Below, piece after piece: positions 25,611 to 33,625 of a stretch of DNA of 64,000 nucleotides; position 1 is the stretch's first letter, and each line of letters begins with the position of its first letter. A program made the position numbers and the translations under genes. The notes below the pieces were generated by a model. It was given only the letters and a program-made list of their open reading frames with translations, had not been told where the DNA came from and searched no databases. Source of the stretch: Inquilinus limosus (lineage in GTDB: Bacteria > Pseudomonadota > Alphaproteobacteria > DSM-16000 > Inquilinaceae); NCBI RefSeq assembly GCF_002195995.1, contig NZ_NHON01000021.1:13109-77108 (forward strand), in the 5' to 3' direction.

Positions 25611-27110
25611 CTACTTCATCGTCGGCATGACGAATTCGGCGCCGGCGCGGATGCCGGTGGGCCAGCGGGTGGTGATGGTCTTCATCCGGGTGTAGAAGCG
25701 CACCCCCTCCGGCCCGTGCATGTGGTGGTCGCCGAACAGCGACGACTTCCAGCCGCCGAAGGAGTGGAACGCCATCGGCACCGGGATCGGCACGTTGATG
25801 CCGATCATGCCGACCTGGATCTGGCTGGCGAATTCGCGCGCGGCGTCGCCGTCGCGGGTGAAGATCGCCGTGCCGTTGGCGAATTCATGGCGGTTGATCC
25901 AGCCGGCCGCGGTCTCGTAGTCCGGCGCGCGGGCGATCGACAGCACCGGCCCGAAGATCTCCTCGCGGTAGATCTTCATGTCGGTGGTGACATGGTCGAA
26001 CAGCGTGCCGCCGATGAAGTAGCCGTCCTCATAGCCCTGGCGGCGGAAGTCGCGGCCGTCGACCACCAGCTTCGCGCCCTCGGCCACGCCGGAGTCGATG
26101 TAGCCGCGCACCTTGTCGAGATGCTGGCGGGTGACCAGCGGCCCCATCTCGGCCTCCGGGTCGGTGCCGGGGCCGATGGCCAAAGCGCGGACCCGCGGCT
26201 CCAGCCGCGCCAGCAGCGCCTCGGCGGTCTTCTCGCCGACCGGCACGGCGACCGAGATCGCCATGCAGCGCTCGCCGGCCGAGCCATAGGCGGCGCCCAT
26301 CAGCGCGTCGACCGCCTGGTCGAGATCGGCGTCCGGCATCACGATCATGTGGTTCTTGGCGCCGCCCAGCGCCTGGCAACGCTTGCCGGTGCGCGCCGCG
26401 GTCTCGTAGATGTAGCGCGCGATCGGGGTGGAGCCGACGAAGCTGATCGCCGCGATGTCGGGGTCGAACAGCAGCGCGTCGACCGCCTGCTTGTCGCCAT
26501 GCACGACGTTGAACACGCCGTCCGGCAGCCCGGCCTCCTTCAGCCATTCGGCCAGCAGCAGCGAGGCCGAGGGGTCGCGCTCCGACGGCTTCAGGATGAA
26601 GCAGTTGCCGCAGGCCAGCGCCACCGGGAACATCCACATCGGCACCATGGCCGGGAAGTTGAACGGGGTGATGCCGGCGACGATGCCGAGCGGCTGGCGC
26701 AGCGAGTGGCTGTCGACCCGGGTGCCGACATTCTCCGTGATCTCGCCCTTCAGGAGCTGCGGCGCGGCGGTCGCGAACTCGACCACCTCCATGCCGCGCT
26801 GGACCTCGCCGCGGGCGTCGCTCAGCACCTTGCCGTGCTCGGCGGTGATGGCGGCGGCCAGCTCGTCCGTCCGCTCCTCGAGGATGCGCAGGAAGCGGTT
26901 GAGGATGCGGGCGCGGCGCAGCGGCGTGGTGCCGGCCCAGCCAGGGAACGCCTCGCGCGCGGCGGCGACGGCGGCGCGGACATCGTCGGCCGAGGCCAGG
27001 GCGACGCTGCCGCTCTGCTGGCCGGTGGCCGGGTTGAAGACCGGGGCGCTGCGCCCGCTGGCGCCGGGAACCCGGCGGCCGCCGATGAAATGCTGGATCT
27101 CGGTGGGCAT
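25611..27110 (-). CDS. mmsA: Methylmalonate-semialdehyde dehydrogenase (CoA-acylating)
   Basis: The 499-residue aldehyde dehydrogenase matches MmsA, which converts methylmalonate or malonate semialdehyde with CoA and NAD+ to propionyl- or acetyl-CoA in valine and inositol breakdown. Features are [17 protein letters not shown] near 145-161, KPSERDPS near 175, FVGSTPIA near 222, and the catalytic Cys282 in SAGERCMA. The Glu that general ALDHs use as base is replaced by the MmsA-type QALGGAKNH context. I chose the ATG at 27110 because GAGGAGG lies upstream; nine further codons upstream are probably leader. A LysR regulator is transcribed divergently. No iol or valine genes are adjacent. Confidence 0.93.
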   Translation of the reverse strand: MPTEIQHFIGGRRVPGASGRSAPVFNPATGQQSGSVALASADDVRAAVAAAREAFPGWAGTTPLRRARILNRFLRILEERTDELAAAITAEHGKVLSDARGEVQRGMEVVEFATAAPQLLKGEITENVGTRVDSHSLRQPLGIVAGITPFNFPAMVPMWMFPVALACGNCFILKPSERDPSASLLLAEWLKEAGLPDGVFNVVHGDKQAVDALLFDPDIAAISFVGSTPIARYIYETAARTGKRCQALGGAKNHMIVMPDADLDQAVDALMGAAYGSAGERCMAISVAVPVGEKTAEALLARLEPRVRALAIGPGTDPEAEMGPLVTRQHLDKVRGYIDSGVAEGAKLVVDGRDFRRQGYEDGYFIGGTLFDHVTTDMKIYREEIFGPVLSIARAPDYETAAGWINRHEFANGTAIFTRDGDAAREFASQIQVGMIGINVPIPVPMAFHSFGGWKSSLFGDHHMHGPEGVRFYTRMKTITTRWPTGIRAGAEFVMPTMK

Positions 27111-27165
27111 GGTCGTTTCCTCCTCTGCTGCCGGCACCTTCCCGCTTTACCCGATGCGCATCAAC

Positions 27166-27190
27166 GCACAGGATCGAGCAACCGTTGTGC
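27166..27190. promoter_or_regulatory. Inverted repeat in the mmsA-lysR divergent region
   Basis: GCACA (27166-27170) and TGTGC (27186-27190) form an inverted repeat with a 15-base spacer, 14 bp before the LysR ATG at 27204. A spaced dyad in a 93-bp divergent intergenic region is the usual arrangement for a LysR regulator that controls itself and its target. The pairing is short, so this is tentative. Confidence 0.4.
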
Positions 27191-27203
27191 AGGTTTTGTA
27201 GCC

Positions 27204-28091
27204 ATGGACTGGGATCATCTGCGCGTCTTCCTGGCGGTCGCCCGGCACGGCCAGCTGCTGGCCGCGTCGCGCAAGCTCGCCCTGAACCACGCCACCGTGG
27301 CGCGCCGGCTGGATGCGCTGGAGGCCGATCTGGGCACGGTGCTGTTCGACCGCCGGCCGGCCGGGTCGGTGCTGACCCAGGCCGGGGAGCGGCTGCTGCC
27401 GGTGGCCGAGGGCATCGAGACGGCGCTGCTCGGCGCGGCGGAGGGGCTGCGGGAGGACGAGGCGGAGGTGTCGGGCACGGTGCGCATCGGCGCGCCGGAC
27501 GGCCTCGGCAACCATTTCCTGGCGCGGGAGCTCGGGCGCTTCGCCCGGCAGTATCCGAGCCTGACGGTCGAGCTGGTGCCCCTGCCCCGCAGCTTCTCCC
27601 TGTCCCGCCGCGAGGCGGATCTCGCGATCGGGCTGGACCGGCCGGTGGAGGGCCGACTGATCGTGTCGCGGCTGACCGATTACAGCCTCGGGATCTATGC
27701 CGCGGCCGACTATCTCGCCGTGGCGGGCACGCCGAGGGATGCCGACGAGCTGGCCGGCCATGTCGTGGTGACAGGGGTGGAGGACTACGCCTACGCCCCG
27801 GGGCTGGACTATGCCTGGGCGCTGGAGGACCGGTCGCCCCGGCGCTTCCGCTGCGCCAGCGCCACCGGGCAGCTGGAGGCGGTGCGGGCCGGGATCGGCA
27901 TCGGCGTGCTGCACGACTTCGCCGCCGCCGATGTCCCGGGGCTGGTGCGGATCCTGCCGGAGGTCGGGTTCCGCCGCAGCTATTTCATCCTGTCGCATCC
28001 GGACACGGCCGGGCTGCGGCGGGTGGCGCTGTGCCGCCAGTTCATCGCCCGCCGCTTCGAGGAGGAGCGCCGGCGCTTCCTGCCGGGGTGA
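27204..28091 (+). CDS. LysR-family transcriptional regulator next to mmsA
   Basis: The 295-residue regulator has an N-terminal winged helix (about 1-60: MDWDHLRVFLAVARHGQLLAA start, quoted in part; LNHATVARRLDALE is the recognition region). A C-terminal periplasmic-binding-like effector domain spans about 90-290. It starts at the ATG at 27204; longer open frames upstream are noncoding. It is divergent from mmsA with 93 bp between, so it probably controls mmsA in response to a metabolite of valine or beta-alanine breakdown. The effector is unknown. Confidence 0.9.
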   Translation: MDWDHLRVFLAVARHGQLLAASRKLALNHATVARRLDALEADLGTVLFDRRPAGSVLTQAGERLLPVAEGIETALLGAAEGLREDEAEVSGTVRIGAPDGLGNHFLARELGRFARQYPSLTVELVPLPRSFSLSRREADLAIGLDRPVEGRLIVSRLTDYSLGIYAAADYLAVAGTPRDADELAGHVVVTGVEDYAYAPGLDYAWALEDRSPRRFRCASATGQLEAVRAGIGIGVLHDFAAADVPGLVRILPEVGFRRSYFILSHPDTAGLRRVALCRQFIARRFEEERRRFLPG

Positions 28092-28112
28092 TGGATCCGC
28101 ATTCCCAGAACC

Positions 28113-28198
28113 GTCATTGCGAGCGCAGCGAAGCAATCCAGGGGCCGGTGCGCACCGGCCCCTGGATTGCTTCGTCGGCTTCGCCTCCTCGCAATGAC
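28113..28198. repeat. Heterotypic inverted repeat (A/B type), copy 4
   Basis: The A arm is on the left, the B arm on the right, and the centre GGGGCCGGTGCGCACCGGCCCC is fully self-complementary (shown here as one stem). It lies 21 bp after the LysR stop, between convergent genes. Confidence 0.85.
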
Positions 28199-28246
28199 GA
28201 AGAAGCCAGAGAGCCCGTCTTCAAAAGCCCCTGGCCTGAAACAAAG

Positions 28247-28278
28247 CCGGGCAGGCTGCCCCACCGCAGCCTGCCCGG
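28247..28278 (-). terminator. Intrinsic terminator of the 1434-residue protein gene
   Basis: Perfect 13-base arms (CCGGGCAGGCTGC at 28247-28259 and its complement at 28266-28278) flank a 6-base loop. Reading the minus strand, the stem is followed by CTTTGTTTC. It starts 20 bp after the TAA of the large gene, as expected for Rho-independent termination. Confidence 0.8.
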
Positions 28279-28297
28279 AGACCCGGGTGGCGCCGTC

Positions 28298-31200
28298 TTA
28301 CCGGCTGGCCACCCCGGCGCAGGCGTTCTGCCCGTCCAGCGAGCGCAGATAGGCGGTGACGGCCGCGATATTGCCGACACCGACCTTGCCGCCATGCACC
28401 GCGCTGAGGTTGGGGCGGAACACATCCGCCAGCGTCGCCGCCTGCCCATTGTGGAAGTAGGACGAGGACTGCCACAGGCCGGTCAGCGTCGGCGTGTCGA
28501 AGCCGACCCCGGCCAGCGGCTGGCCCGACCCGGTGCCGGAGGAGGGCTGCACCGTGCCGACATCATGCCGCTGGTTGTCCTGGCTGACCGCGGTGCCGTG
28601 GCAGGTGGTGCAGCTGGCGGCCTGGACCAGCTGCTGGCCCCGCTGCGCCTCCGCCGTCAGGCAGCCCTGCGCCGTCCGGAACGGGCTGCGCTGGAAGGTG
28701 CTGAGCGACGTGACATAGGCCGCGAGATTGTCCAGCTCGGCGCTCTTGCCCGCCTTCTTCGGGCCCAGCGGGTTGATGGTGGCGGCGTAGTCGGCGTCGG
28801 TCATGAAGCCGGCGCCCTCGAACTCGTCGCGGACGTCCTTCTCGAAATCCTGCAGCTCGTCGAAATTGGCGGTCCAGTGCAGCTTGCCCATGGCCGGCCC
28901 GACGCCCTGCCGCCCCTGCAGCGAGATGGTGCGGCGCAGGCCCTCGCCGCGTTGGGTGAAGTCCCAGACCATGCCGTCGCTGTCGCCGTCGACATGGCAG
29001 CTGGCGCAGGAGATGTAGCTCTCGCTGCTCATCCGCGGGTCGGCGGCGTTGTAGAAGACGCGCTTGCCGGCCAGCACCGCGACCGGCAGCGGCTCGGTCG
29101 CCACGGTCGGGATCGCGGTCGGGGCGGGGGTGACGAAATCCTCGCCGGTCAGCACCTTGCCGATGTCGTGGACGGTGACGCCGCGGTCGAGGAAGGCGTT
29201 GACGAACAGCCGCTTCCGCGCGGCGTCGAGATAGAGGCCGTGCGGCGTGCGGCCGATGCCGGCGATCGATCCCACCACCGCGCGGCGATAGGGGTCGACG
29301 ATCTCGACGCTGTTCGACTCCATCTCGGCGACGAAGATGTAGTTGCCGGTCGGGGCGAACAGCGCGGCGCGGGCCGGCGCCCGGTTGTTGAAGTCGATCT
29401 GCTCGGCGAACACCTCCTTGCCCTGCGCCAGGTCGAGCTGGGACAGGATCGAGCGCACGGTGGTGTCGGCCTTGAGGTCGATCTGCTTGCGGTAGCGGCC
29501 CTGGACGATGTTGTCCTTCTTCGACGGCAGGATGGCGCGGCGGCCGTCCGGCGAGATCACGACCTGGTTCATGTAGTTGGCGACGCCCGGCGCCGCGGCC
29601 TCGGTGGCCGGCGTGGTGGTGTCCACCGGCAGCGCGATCACCGTCGGCGCCGTCGTGGCGGCGAGGTTCACCCTATAGACCTCGCCCTGCGTCATCTTCG
29701 AGCGGAAGCGGGTGACATAGGCGGTCTTCGAGTCGGCGCTGACGGCGATGCCGCGCACGTCGCCACCCCCCGGCAGCGTCACCCGGCGGGTGATGGCGCC
29801 GGTCGACGGGTTGAACACCGCCAGGGTCGACTTGCCGGCCAGGGTCAGCAGGCCCTTCGTGCCGTCCGGCGTGAACGCCACGCCATAGGGCGCGCTGCCG
29901 TAGTCGAGGGCGAAGCTGCTGACCGCCTTGGTCAGCGGATCGATGCGCAGCAGCTTGTCGTCGCCCTGCACCGCGACCCACAGCTTGCCGCCGGGGCCGA
30001 GCGCCAGGGTCTTCGGCTCCTTGCCCACCGAGAGCTGCCAGGACTTGGCCAAAGTAGCGGCGTCGATCGCGGCGATGGTCCCGGCATCGGGGTCGAGGGC
30101 GTAGACCGCCGTGGCGTTGCCGACGATGTTGCTGGTGTGGGCCGGGGCCGATGCCGTCACCGGGTAGATCACGCTCTGCAGGAAGGAGAAGGAGGTCTCC
30201 GTCCCGTCCTCGGTCACCACCGTCACCGACACGGTGTAGTTGCCCGGCGTGGGATAGGTGTAGCGCGCGATCGGGCTGGCCGCGGTGGTGGTCACCGGCG
30301 CGCTGCCATCGCCGAAGTTCCAGATGTACCTGGCGCCGCTGAGCCCCAGCGCGGCCGGGTCCAGCGCGACCGCCTTGGCCACCTGCTGCTGCGGCAGCAC
30401 GCTCGGGCGCGGGTTGAAGATGCCGTCGATCTCGGCGTCGGTCAGCACCCGCTTGTAGACCCGGACGTCGGACAGGATGCCCTTGAAGGCGACCGGGTTG
30501 CCCTGGATCTGCCCCAGCATCTGCAGCTTGTCGAAGATGCCCATGACGCCGGCGGTGCCGGTCGACGTGACCTTGACGCCGTCGATCACCATCGACTGCG
30601 CGCCGGTGGCGGAATCGCGGGTCATGGCGACCTGGTGCCACTGCCCGTCATTGACCGGCGCGGTCGACCGGGTGACCGGGTTGCTGGTGCTGCGATCGCC
30701 GACCGACAGGTTCAGGTAGCCGGCATTGTCGATCCAGCCCCAGAACACGTCGTTGGCGCCGCCGACCTGGTCGCGGCCGAAGATGCCGGGGGCCTGCCAC
30801 GGATTGCTGTTGCCGATCTGGCTGGTCTTCATCCGGAAGCTGACGGTGGCGGTGCCGCCGAGGGTGTAGGCGATGCCGTCGCTCTCCAGCTCCACGCCGG
30901 TGGTGCGCGGCGTGAAATCCAGCCCGCCCTCGGCGAAGCTGTCCTGGCTGCCCGCCTTGCCGTCATTGCTGCCGGCCACGTCGGTCAGCGTGCTGGCCAG
31001 CGGCCAGCGATTGACATAGGAGGTCGGGACCGACTGGCTGCCGGTGGTGAAGCTGGAGGTAAACTCCTGCGCCAGGCCGTTGCCGGCATAGTCCTTCACG
31101 CCGCCGGCGGTCAGCACGACCTCGTATTCGGTGTTCAGCTGCAGCGGCTCGGCCGGGGAGAAGTTGATGATGCCGAGCTGCACGCTGTAGGTGCCGGCCA

Positions 31201-32602
31201 GCGCCGTGCCGCCCTTGGGCCGGACGATGAAGGTGTCGGCGGTCACCGTCTCCGGCAGGATGGTATCGGACAGGGCCAGGCCGATGCGCGAGGTCTGGGC
31301 CTGGTGCAGCACGCCCGCGGCGGGCGAGACCGTCAGCACCGCAGGCGGCGTCGTGTCCGGGGCCTTCTGGTGCGGCCGGAAGGCGGTGTTGGTGCCGTGG
31401 TCGCTGCCGACGAAGACCAGGTTGCCGAACAGCGCGACCTGCCCCAGATCCGGGTCGCGGTTGCCGCGCGGCGGAACCGTCACATTGTCCGGCACCCGCT
31501 CGGACCGGCCGATCTCCGGGTAGGAGGCCGGGTCGGTGATGTCGAGCTTGAAGATGTAGCGCTGCGCCCCGACGATCAGATGGTCGTCCTGCGCGGCGCA
31601 GTAGAGGCCCTCCTCGATCGCGGTATTCTCGTTCTCGATCACGACCTGGCGCGGGTTCGAGACGTCGTAGCCCGCCATCTTGCCGTCACCGTTGCGGCCG
31701 GAGGTGTAGAGCTTCCGGCCGTTGAAGCAGGTGGCGTAGTAGTTCGGGAAGGTGGTCTTGCCGCCGATCACGGTCGGGTTCAGCGGGTCGGAGATGTCGA
31801 GGCTGGCGAAGCCCGACGTGGTCTCCATCGAGGTCAGCACCATCTCGTTGCCCATGGCGAAGATCGGACCGAGCCTGAAGCCACCCAGCTCGCCCACCGG
31901 CACCGGATTGGGCCGGCCGTTGCCGCGATCCACCAGCCTGGCGTTGGCCGGGTCCCGCGCATCGACGATGAACATGCCGCGGCTGGCCGAGGCGACGTAG
32001 AGATAGGGCGCCTGCCACCACATCTGCCAGTTGACGTTCTCGTAGTCGCCGGCATTGACCCCCGGCAGGACCAGCTTCTTGACCTGCTTGATGTCGTTGA
32101 TGTCGGTGAAGTCCCAGAACTCGACGCCGTAGATGCTGGGCAGGGCGATGTAGTCCTTGCCGCCGATGGTGGCCTGGCCGAAGGCGTGCGGCTCGCGGAA
32201 TTCCTTGGTCCGCCCCTCCGGCTCGTAGATGGTCTTGACCAGCTTGATGTCGCGCGGGTTGCTGACGTCGTAGATCAGGAAGCCGCCGGTCGCCTCGCCG
32301 CTGTCCGGCGCGAACAGGGTCACGAAATAGCCGTTGTGCATCACCCCGACATTGGTGCCGTAGGGCTTCTGCGGGCTGGTGTTGCCGGGGATGGTGTACT
32401 GGATGACCGGGATGCCGTTGGTGTAGGTCGCGGTGTTCCAGTCGATCGTCGAGATCTCGCGGAACAGCTCGGCATCGGTGTAGGTCAGGTTGCCGAGGCC
32501 CGGCCCGTGCAGCGGAAGGGTCTGGGCGGAGGCCGTGTGGCCCGTGGCCAGAGACAGGGATATCAGGCTCACGGCCAGCAAGGCCGATCGACAGGCGTTC
32601 AT
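28298..32602 (-). CDS. Exported multidomain protein: LVIVD propeller, Ig, LamG, PKD, YVTN propeller and di-haem cytochrome
   Basis: The 1434-residue protein has a signal peptide (1-26, cleavage after ASA-Q). In order it shows: an LVIVD-type beta-propeller (about 45-400; repeats such as GFLIYDVSNPRDIKLV), a bacterial Ig-like domain (about 410-520, TPPAVLTVSPAAG), a laminin-G/concanavalin-like domain (about 530-728), a PKD domain (about 750-812, YIWNFGDGSAPV), a YVTN propeller (about 830-1145), and a cytochrome c/MauG-like domain. The last has two haem motifs, CASCH (about 1199) and CTTCH (about 1332). The ATG at 32602 has GGAGGGGGAG upstream. It is probably a periplasmic or surface redox protein that binds a polymer; electron partner and substrate are unknown. 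It is monocistronic, with its own terminator. Confidence 0.85.
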   Translation of the reverse strand: MNACRSALLAVSLISLSLATGHTASAQTLPLHGPGLGNLTYTDAELFREISTIDWNTATYTNGIPVIQYTIPGNTSPQKPYGTNVGVMHNGYFVTLFAPDSGEATGGFLIYDVSNPRDIKLVKTIYEPEGRTKEFREPHAFGQATIGGKDYIALPSIYGVEFWDFTDINDIKQVKKLVLPGVNAGDYENVNWQMWWQAPYLYVASASRGMFIVDARDPANARLVDRGNGRPNPVPVGELGGFRLGPIFAMGNEMVLTSMETTSGFASLDISDPLNPTVIGGKTTFPNYYATCFNGRKLYTSGRNGDGKMAGYDVSNPRQVVIENENTAIEEGLYCAAQDDHLIVGAQRYIFKLDITDPASYPEIGRSERVPDNVTVPPRGNRDPDLGQVALFGNLVFVGSDHGTNTAFRPHQKAPDTTPPAVLTVSPAAGVLHQAQTSRIGLALSDTILPETVTADTFIVRPKGGTALAGTYSVQLGIINFSPAEPLQLNTEYEVVLTAGGVKDYAGNGLAQEFTSSFTTGSQSVPTSYVNRWPLASTLTDVAGSNDGKAGSQDSFAEGGLDFTPRTTGVELESDGIAYTLGGTATVSFRMKTSQIGNSNPWQAPGIFGRDQVGGANDVFWGWIDNAGYLNLSVGDRSTSNPVTRSTAPVNDGQWHQVAMTRDSATGAQSMVIDGVKVTSTGTAGVMGIFDKLQMLGQIQGNPVAFKGILSDVRVYKRVLTDAEIDGIFNPRPSVLPQQQVAKAVALDPAALGLSGARYIWNFGDGSAPVTTTAASPIARYTYPTPGNYTVSVTVVTEDGTETSFSFLQSVIYPVTASAPAHTSNIVGNATAVYALDPDAGTIAAIDAATLAKSWQLSVGKEPKTLALGPGGKLWVAVQGDDKLLRIDPLTKAVSSFALDYGSAPYGVAFTPDGTKGLLTLAGKSTLAVFNPSTGAITRRVTLPGGGDVRGIAVSADSKTAYVTRFRSKMTQGEVYRVNLAATTAPTVIALPVDTTTPATEAAAPGVANYMNQVVISPDGRRAILPSKKDNIVQGRYRKQIDLKADTTVRSILSQLDLAQGKEVFAEQIDFNNRAPARAALFAPTGNYIFVAEMESNSVEIVDPYRRAVVGSIAGIGRTPHGLYLDAARKRLFVNAFLDRGVTVHDIGKVLTGEDFVTPAPTAIPTVATEPLPVAVLAGKRVFYNAADPRMSSESYISCASCHVDGDSDGMVWDFTQRGEGLRRTISLQGRQGVGPAMGKLHWTANFDELQDFEKDVRDEFEGAGFMTDADYAATINPLGPKKAGKSAELDNLAAYVTSLSTFQRSPFRTAQGCLTAEAQRGQQLVQAASCTTCHGTAVSQDNQRHDVGTVQPSSGTGSGQPLAGVGFDTPTLTGLWQSSSYFHNGQAATLADVFRPNLSAVHGGKVGVGNIAAVTAYLRSLDGQNACAGVASR

Positions 32603-32764
32603 CGCTCCCCCTCCATTGTCCGATCCCGGCCCGGGAGAGCAGCGGCGGCGCATGTTGGGCCTTGCCCTGTCCGCCGGTCCTCTCAGGTCTGGAAATCGGC
32701 TGGCGGCCCCGTGGACGGGACCTGATTGCAGGGGATGGTGAAGTCTCCCGAAGGGAGTGTCAAT

Positions 32765-32791
32765 AAATCTCAATCATTGAAATATATTTCA
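32765..32791. promoter_or_regulatory. AT-rich palindromic operator, copy 2, plus an overlapping palindrome
   Basis: Read on the minus strand, ATTTCA-ATGAT-TGAGAT matches the element at 24230-24251 at 20 of 22 positions. Overlapping it, TGAAATATATTTCA (32778-32791) is a perfect 14-base palindrome. The site is 163-189 bp upstream of the large exported protein's ATG and 38 bp after the XRE-cupin stop. The AT content contrasts strongly with the surroundings. Confidence 0.55.
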
Positions 32792-32829
32792 TAAACAATA
32801 TCGAATGCCGTGCAAGTGAAGGCCGCCGG

Positions 32830-33438
32830 TCAGGCCGTGAACAGCGAGCGCAGCGTCCCTTCGAGGTCGGGCTCGGGGCTGGAGCAGACACCGAGGATGG
32901 TCGCGTCGCCCTCCCCCACCGAGACATAGCCATGGCCCATGGTGCTGTCGATATAGACGGCGCCGCCCTTCTCCAGCCGTACCGGGGCGTAGTGGTCGGT
33001 GTGCACCTCGATCGCACCTTCCAGCACGTAGATGAGCTCCTCCCCCGAATGGCGCACCAGGGGGCCGAACTCCGCGATGTCGCGGATCTTGACCGTGGTG
33101 AGCACCGGCACCATCCGCTTCCGCTGCAGCTCGGTGCACAGATACAGGTAGTCGTAGTTCGGTGTGACCTGCAGCAGCCCCTCGCCCGGCCGGCTGACCG
33201 ACCGCCGGGCCAGCGCCGCCCCCGTCTCCGCCGGCGCCGACAGCAGCTCGGCCAGGTTGATGCCCAGCCCCTCGCTGATCTGCAGCAGCTTGTCATAGGT
33301 CAGCGACATCTGGTCGTTCTCGACCTTCGACAGCGTCGAGACCGCCACCCCGGTCCGCTGGTTGACCTCCTGCAGCGTCCAGCCATGCCGGCGCCGCAGC
33401 GCCTTCAGGCATTCCCCGAGCTTGGGCTGAGTGGGCAT
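32830..33438 (-). CDS. XRE-family regulator with C-terminal cupin domain
   Basis: The 202-residue regulator has an N-terminal HTH_3 domain (about 8-65; WTLQEVNQRTGVAVSTLSKVE is the helix-turn-helix, quoted in part) and a C-terminal cupin (about 120-195; HSGEELIYVLEGAIEVH). Relatives such as PuuR sense small metabolites through the cupin. I chose the ATG at 33438; an in-frame GTG ten codons earlier is an alternative. It is divergent from the S12 serine hydrolase and lies upstream of the large exported protein on the same strand. It could regulate either gene; the 227-bp gap to the large gene contains the AT-rich palindromes. Confidence 0.88.
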   Translation of the reverse strand: MPTQPKLGECLKALRRRHGWTLQEVNQRTGVAVSTLSKVENDQMSLTYDKLLQISEGLGINLAELLSAPAETGAALARRSVSRPGEGLLQVTPNYDYLYLCTELQRKRMVPVLTTVKIRDIAEFGPLVRHSGEELIYVLEGAIEVHTDHYAPVRLEKGGAVYIDSTMGHGYVSVGEGDATILGVCSSPEPDLEGTLRSLFTA

Positions 33439-33625
33439 GCGCGGACCTGCCGATGGATGGTCGACCACCCTAAGTCGGGCGCCGGTCTGATCGCAAGGAC
33501 CAGAAATTTTCCGATACGACTATGGATTTGACACAAACGCTATAGCCCCGCACTCTTCGAATCCAGGAGGCTGCGCGCCGTCGCCCGCGGCTGCGACCGG
33601 GCCCCGAACCCGCCGGGAGGACGCG

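Noticed and set aside
6121-28198. CRISPR array
   Set aside because: The repeated units are inverted, several kilobases apart, and not separated by uniform spacers.
27185-32725. Plus-strand open frame of about 1846 codons across the LysR gene and the large redox gene
   Set aside because: The translation is low-complexity and motif-free, while the minus strand encodes a signal peptide, domains and two haem motifs.
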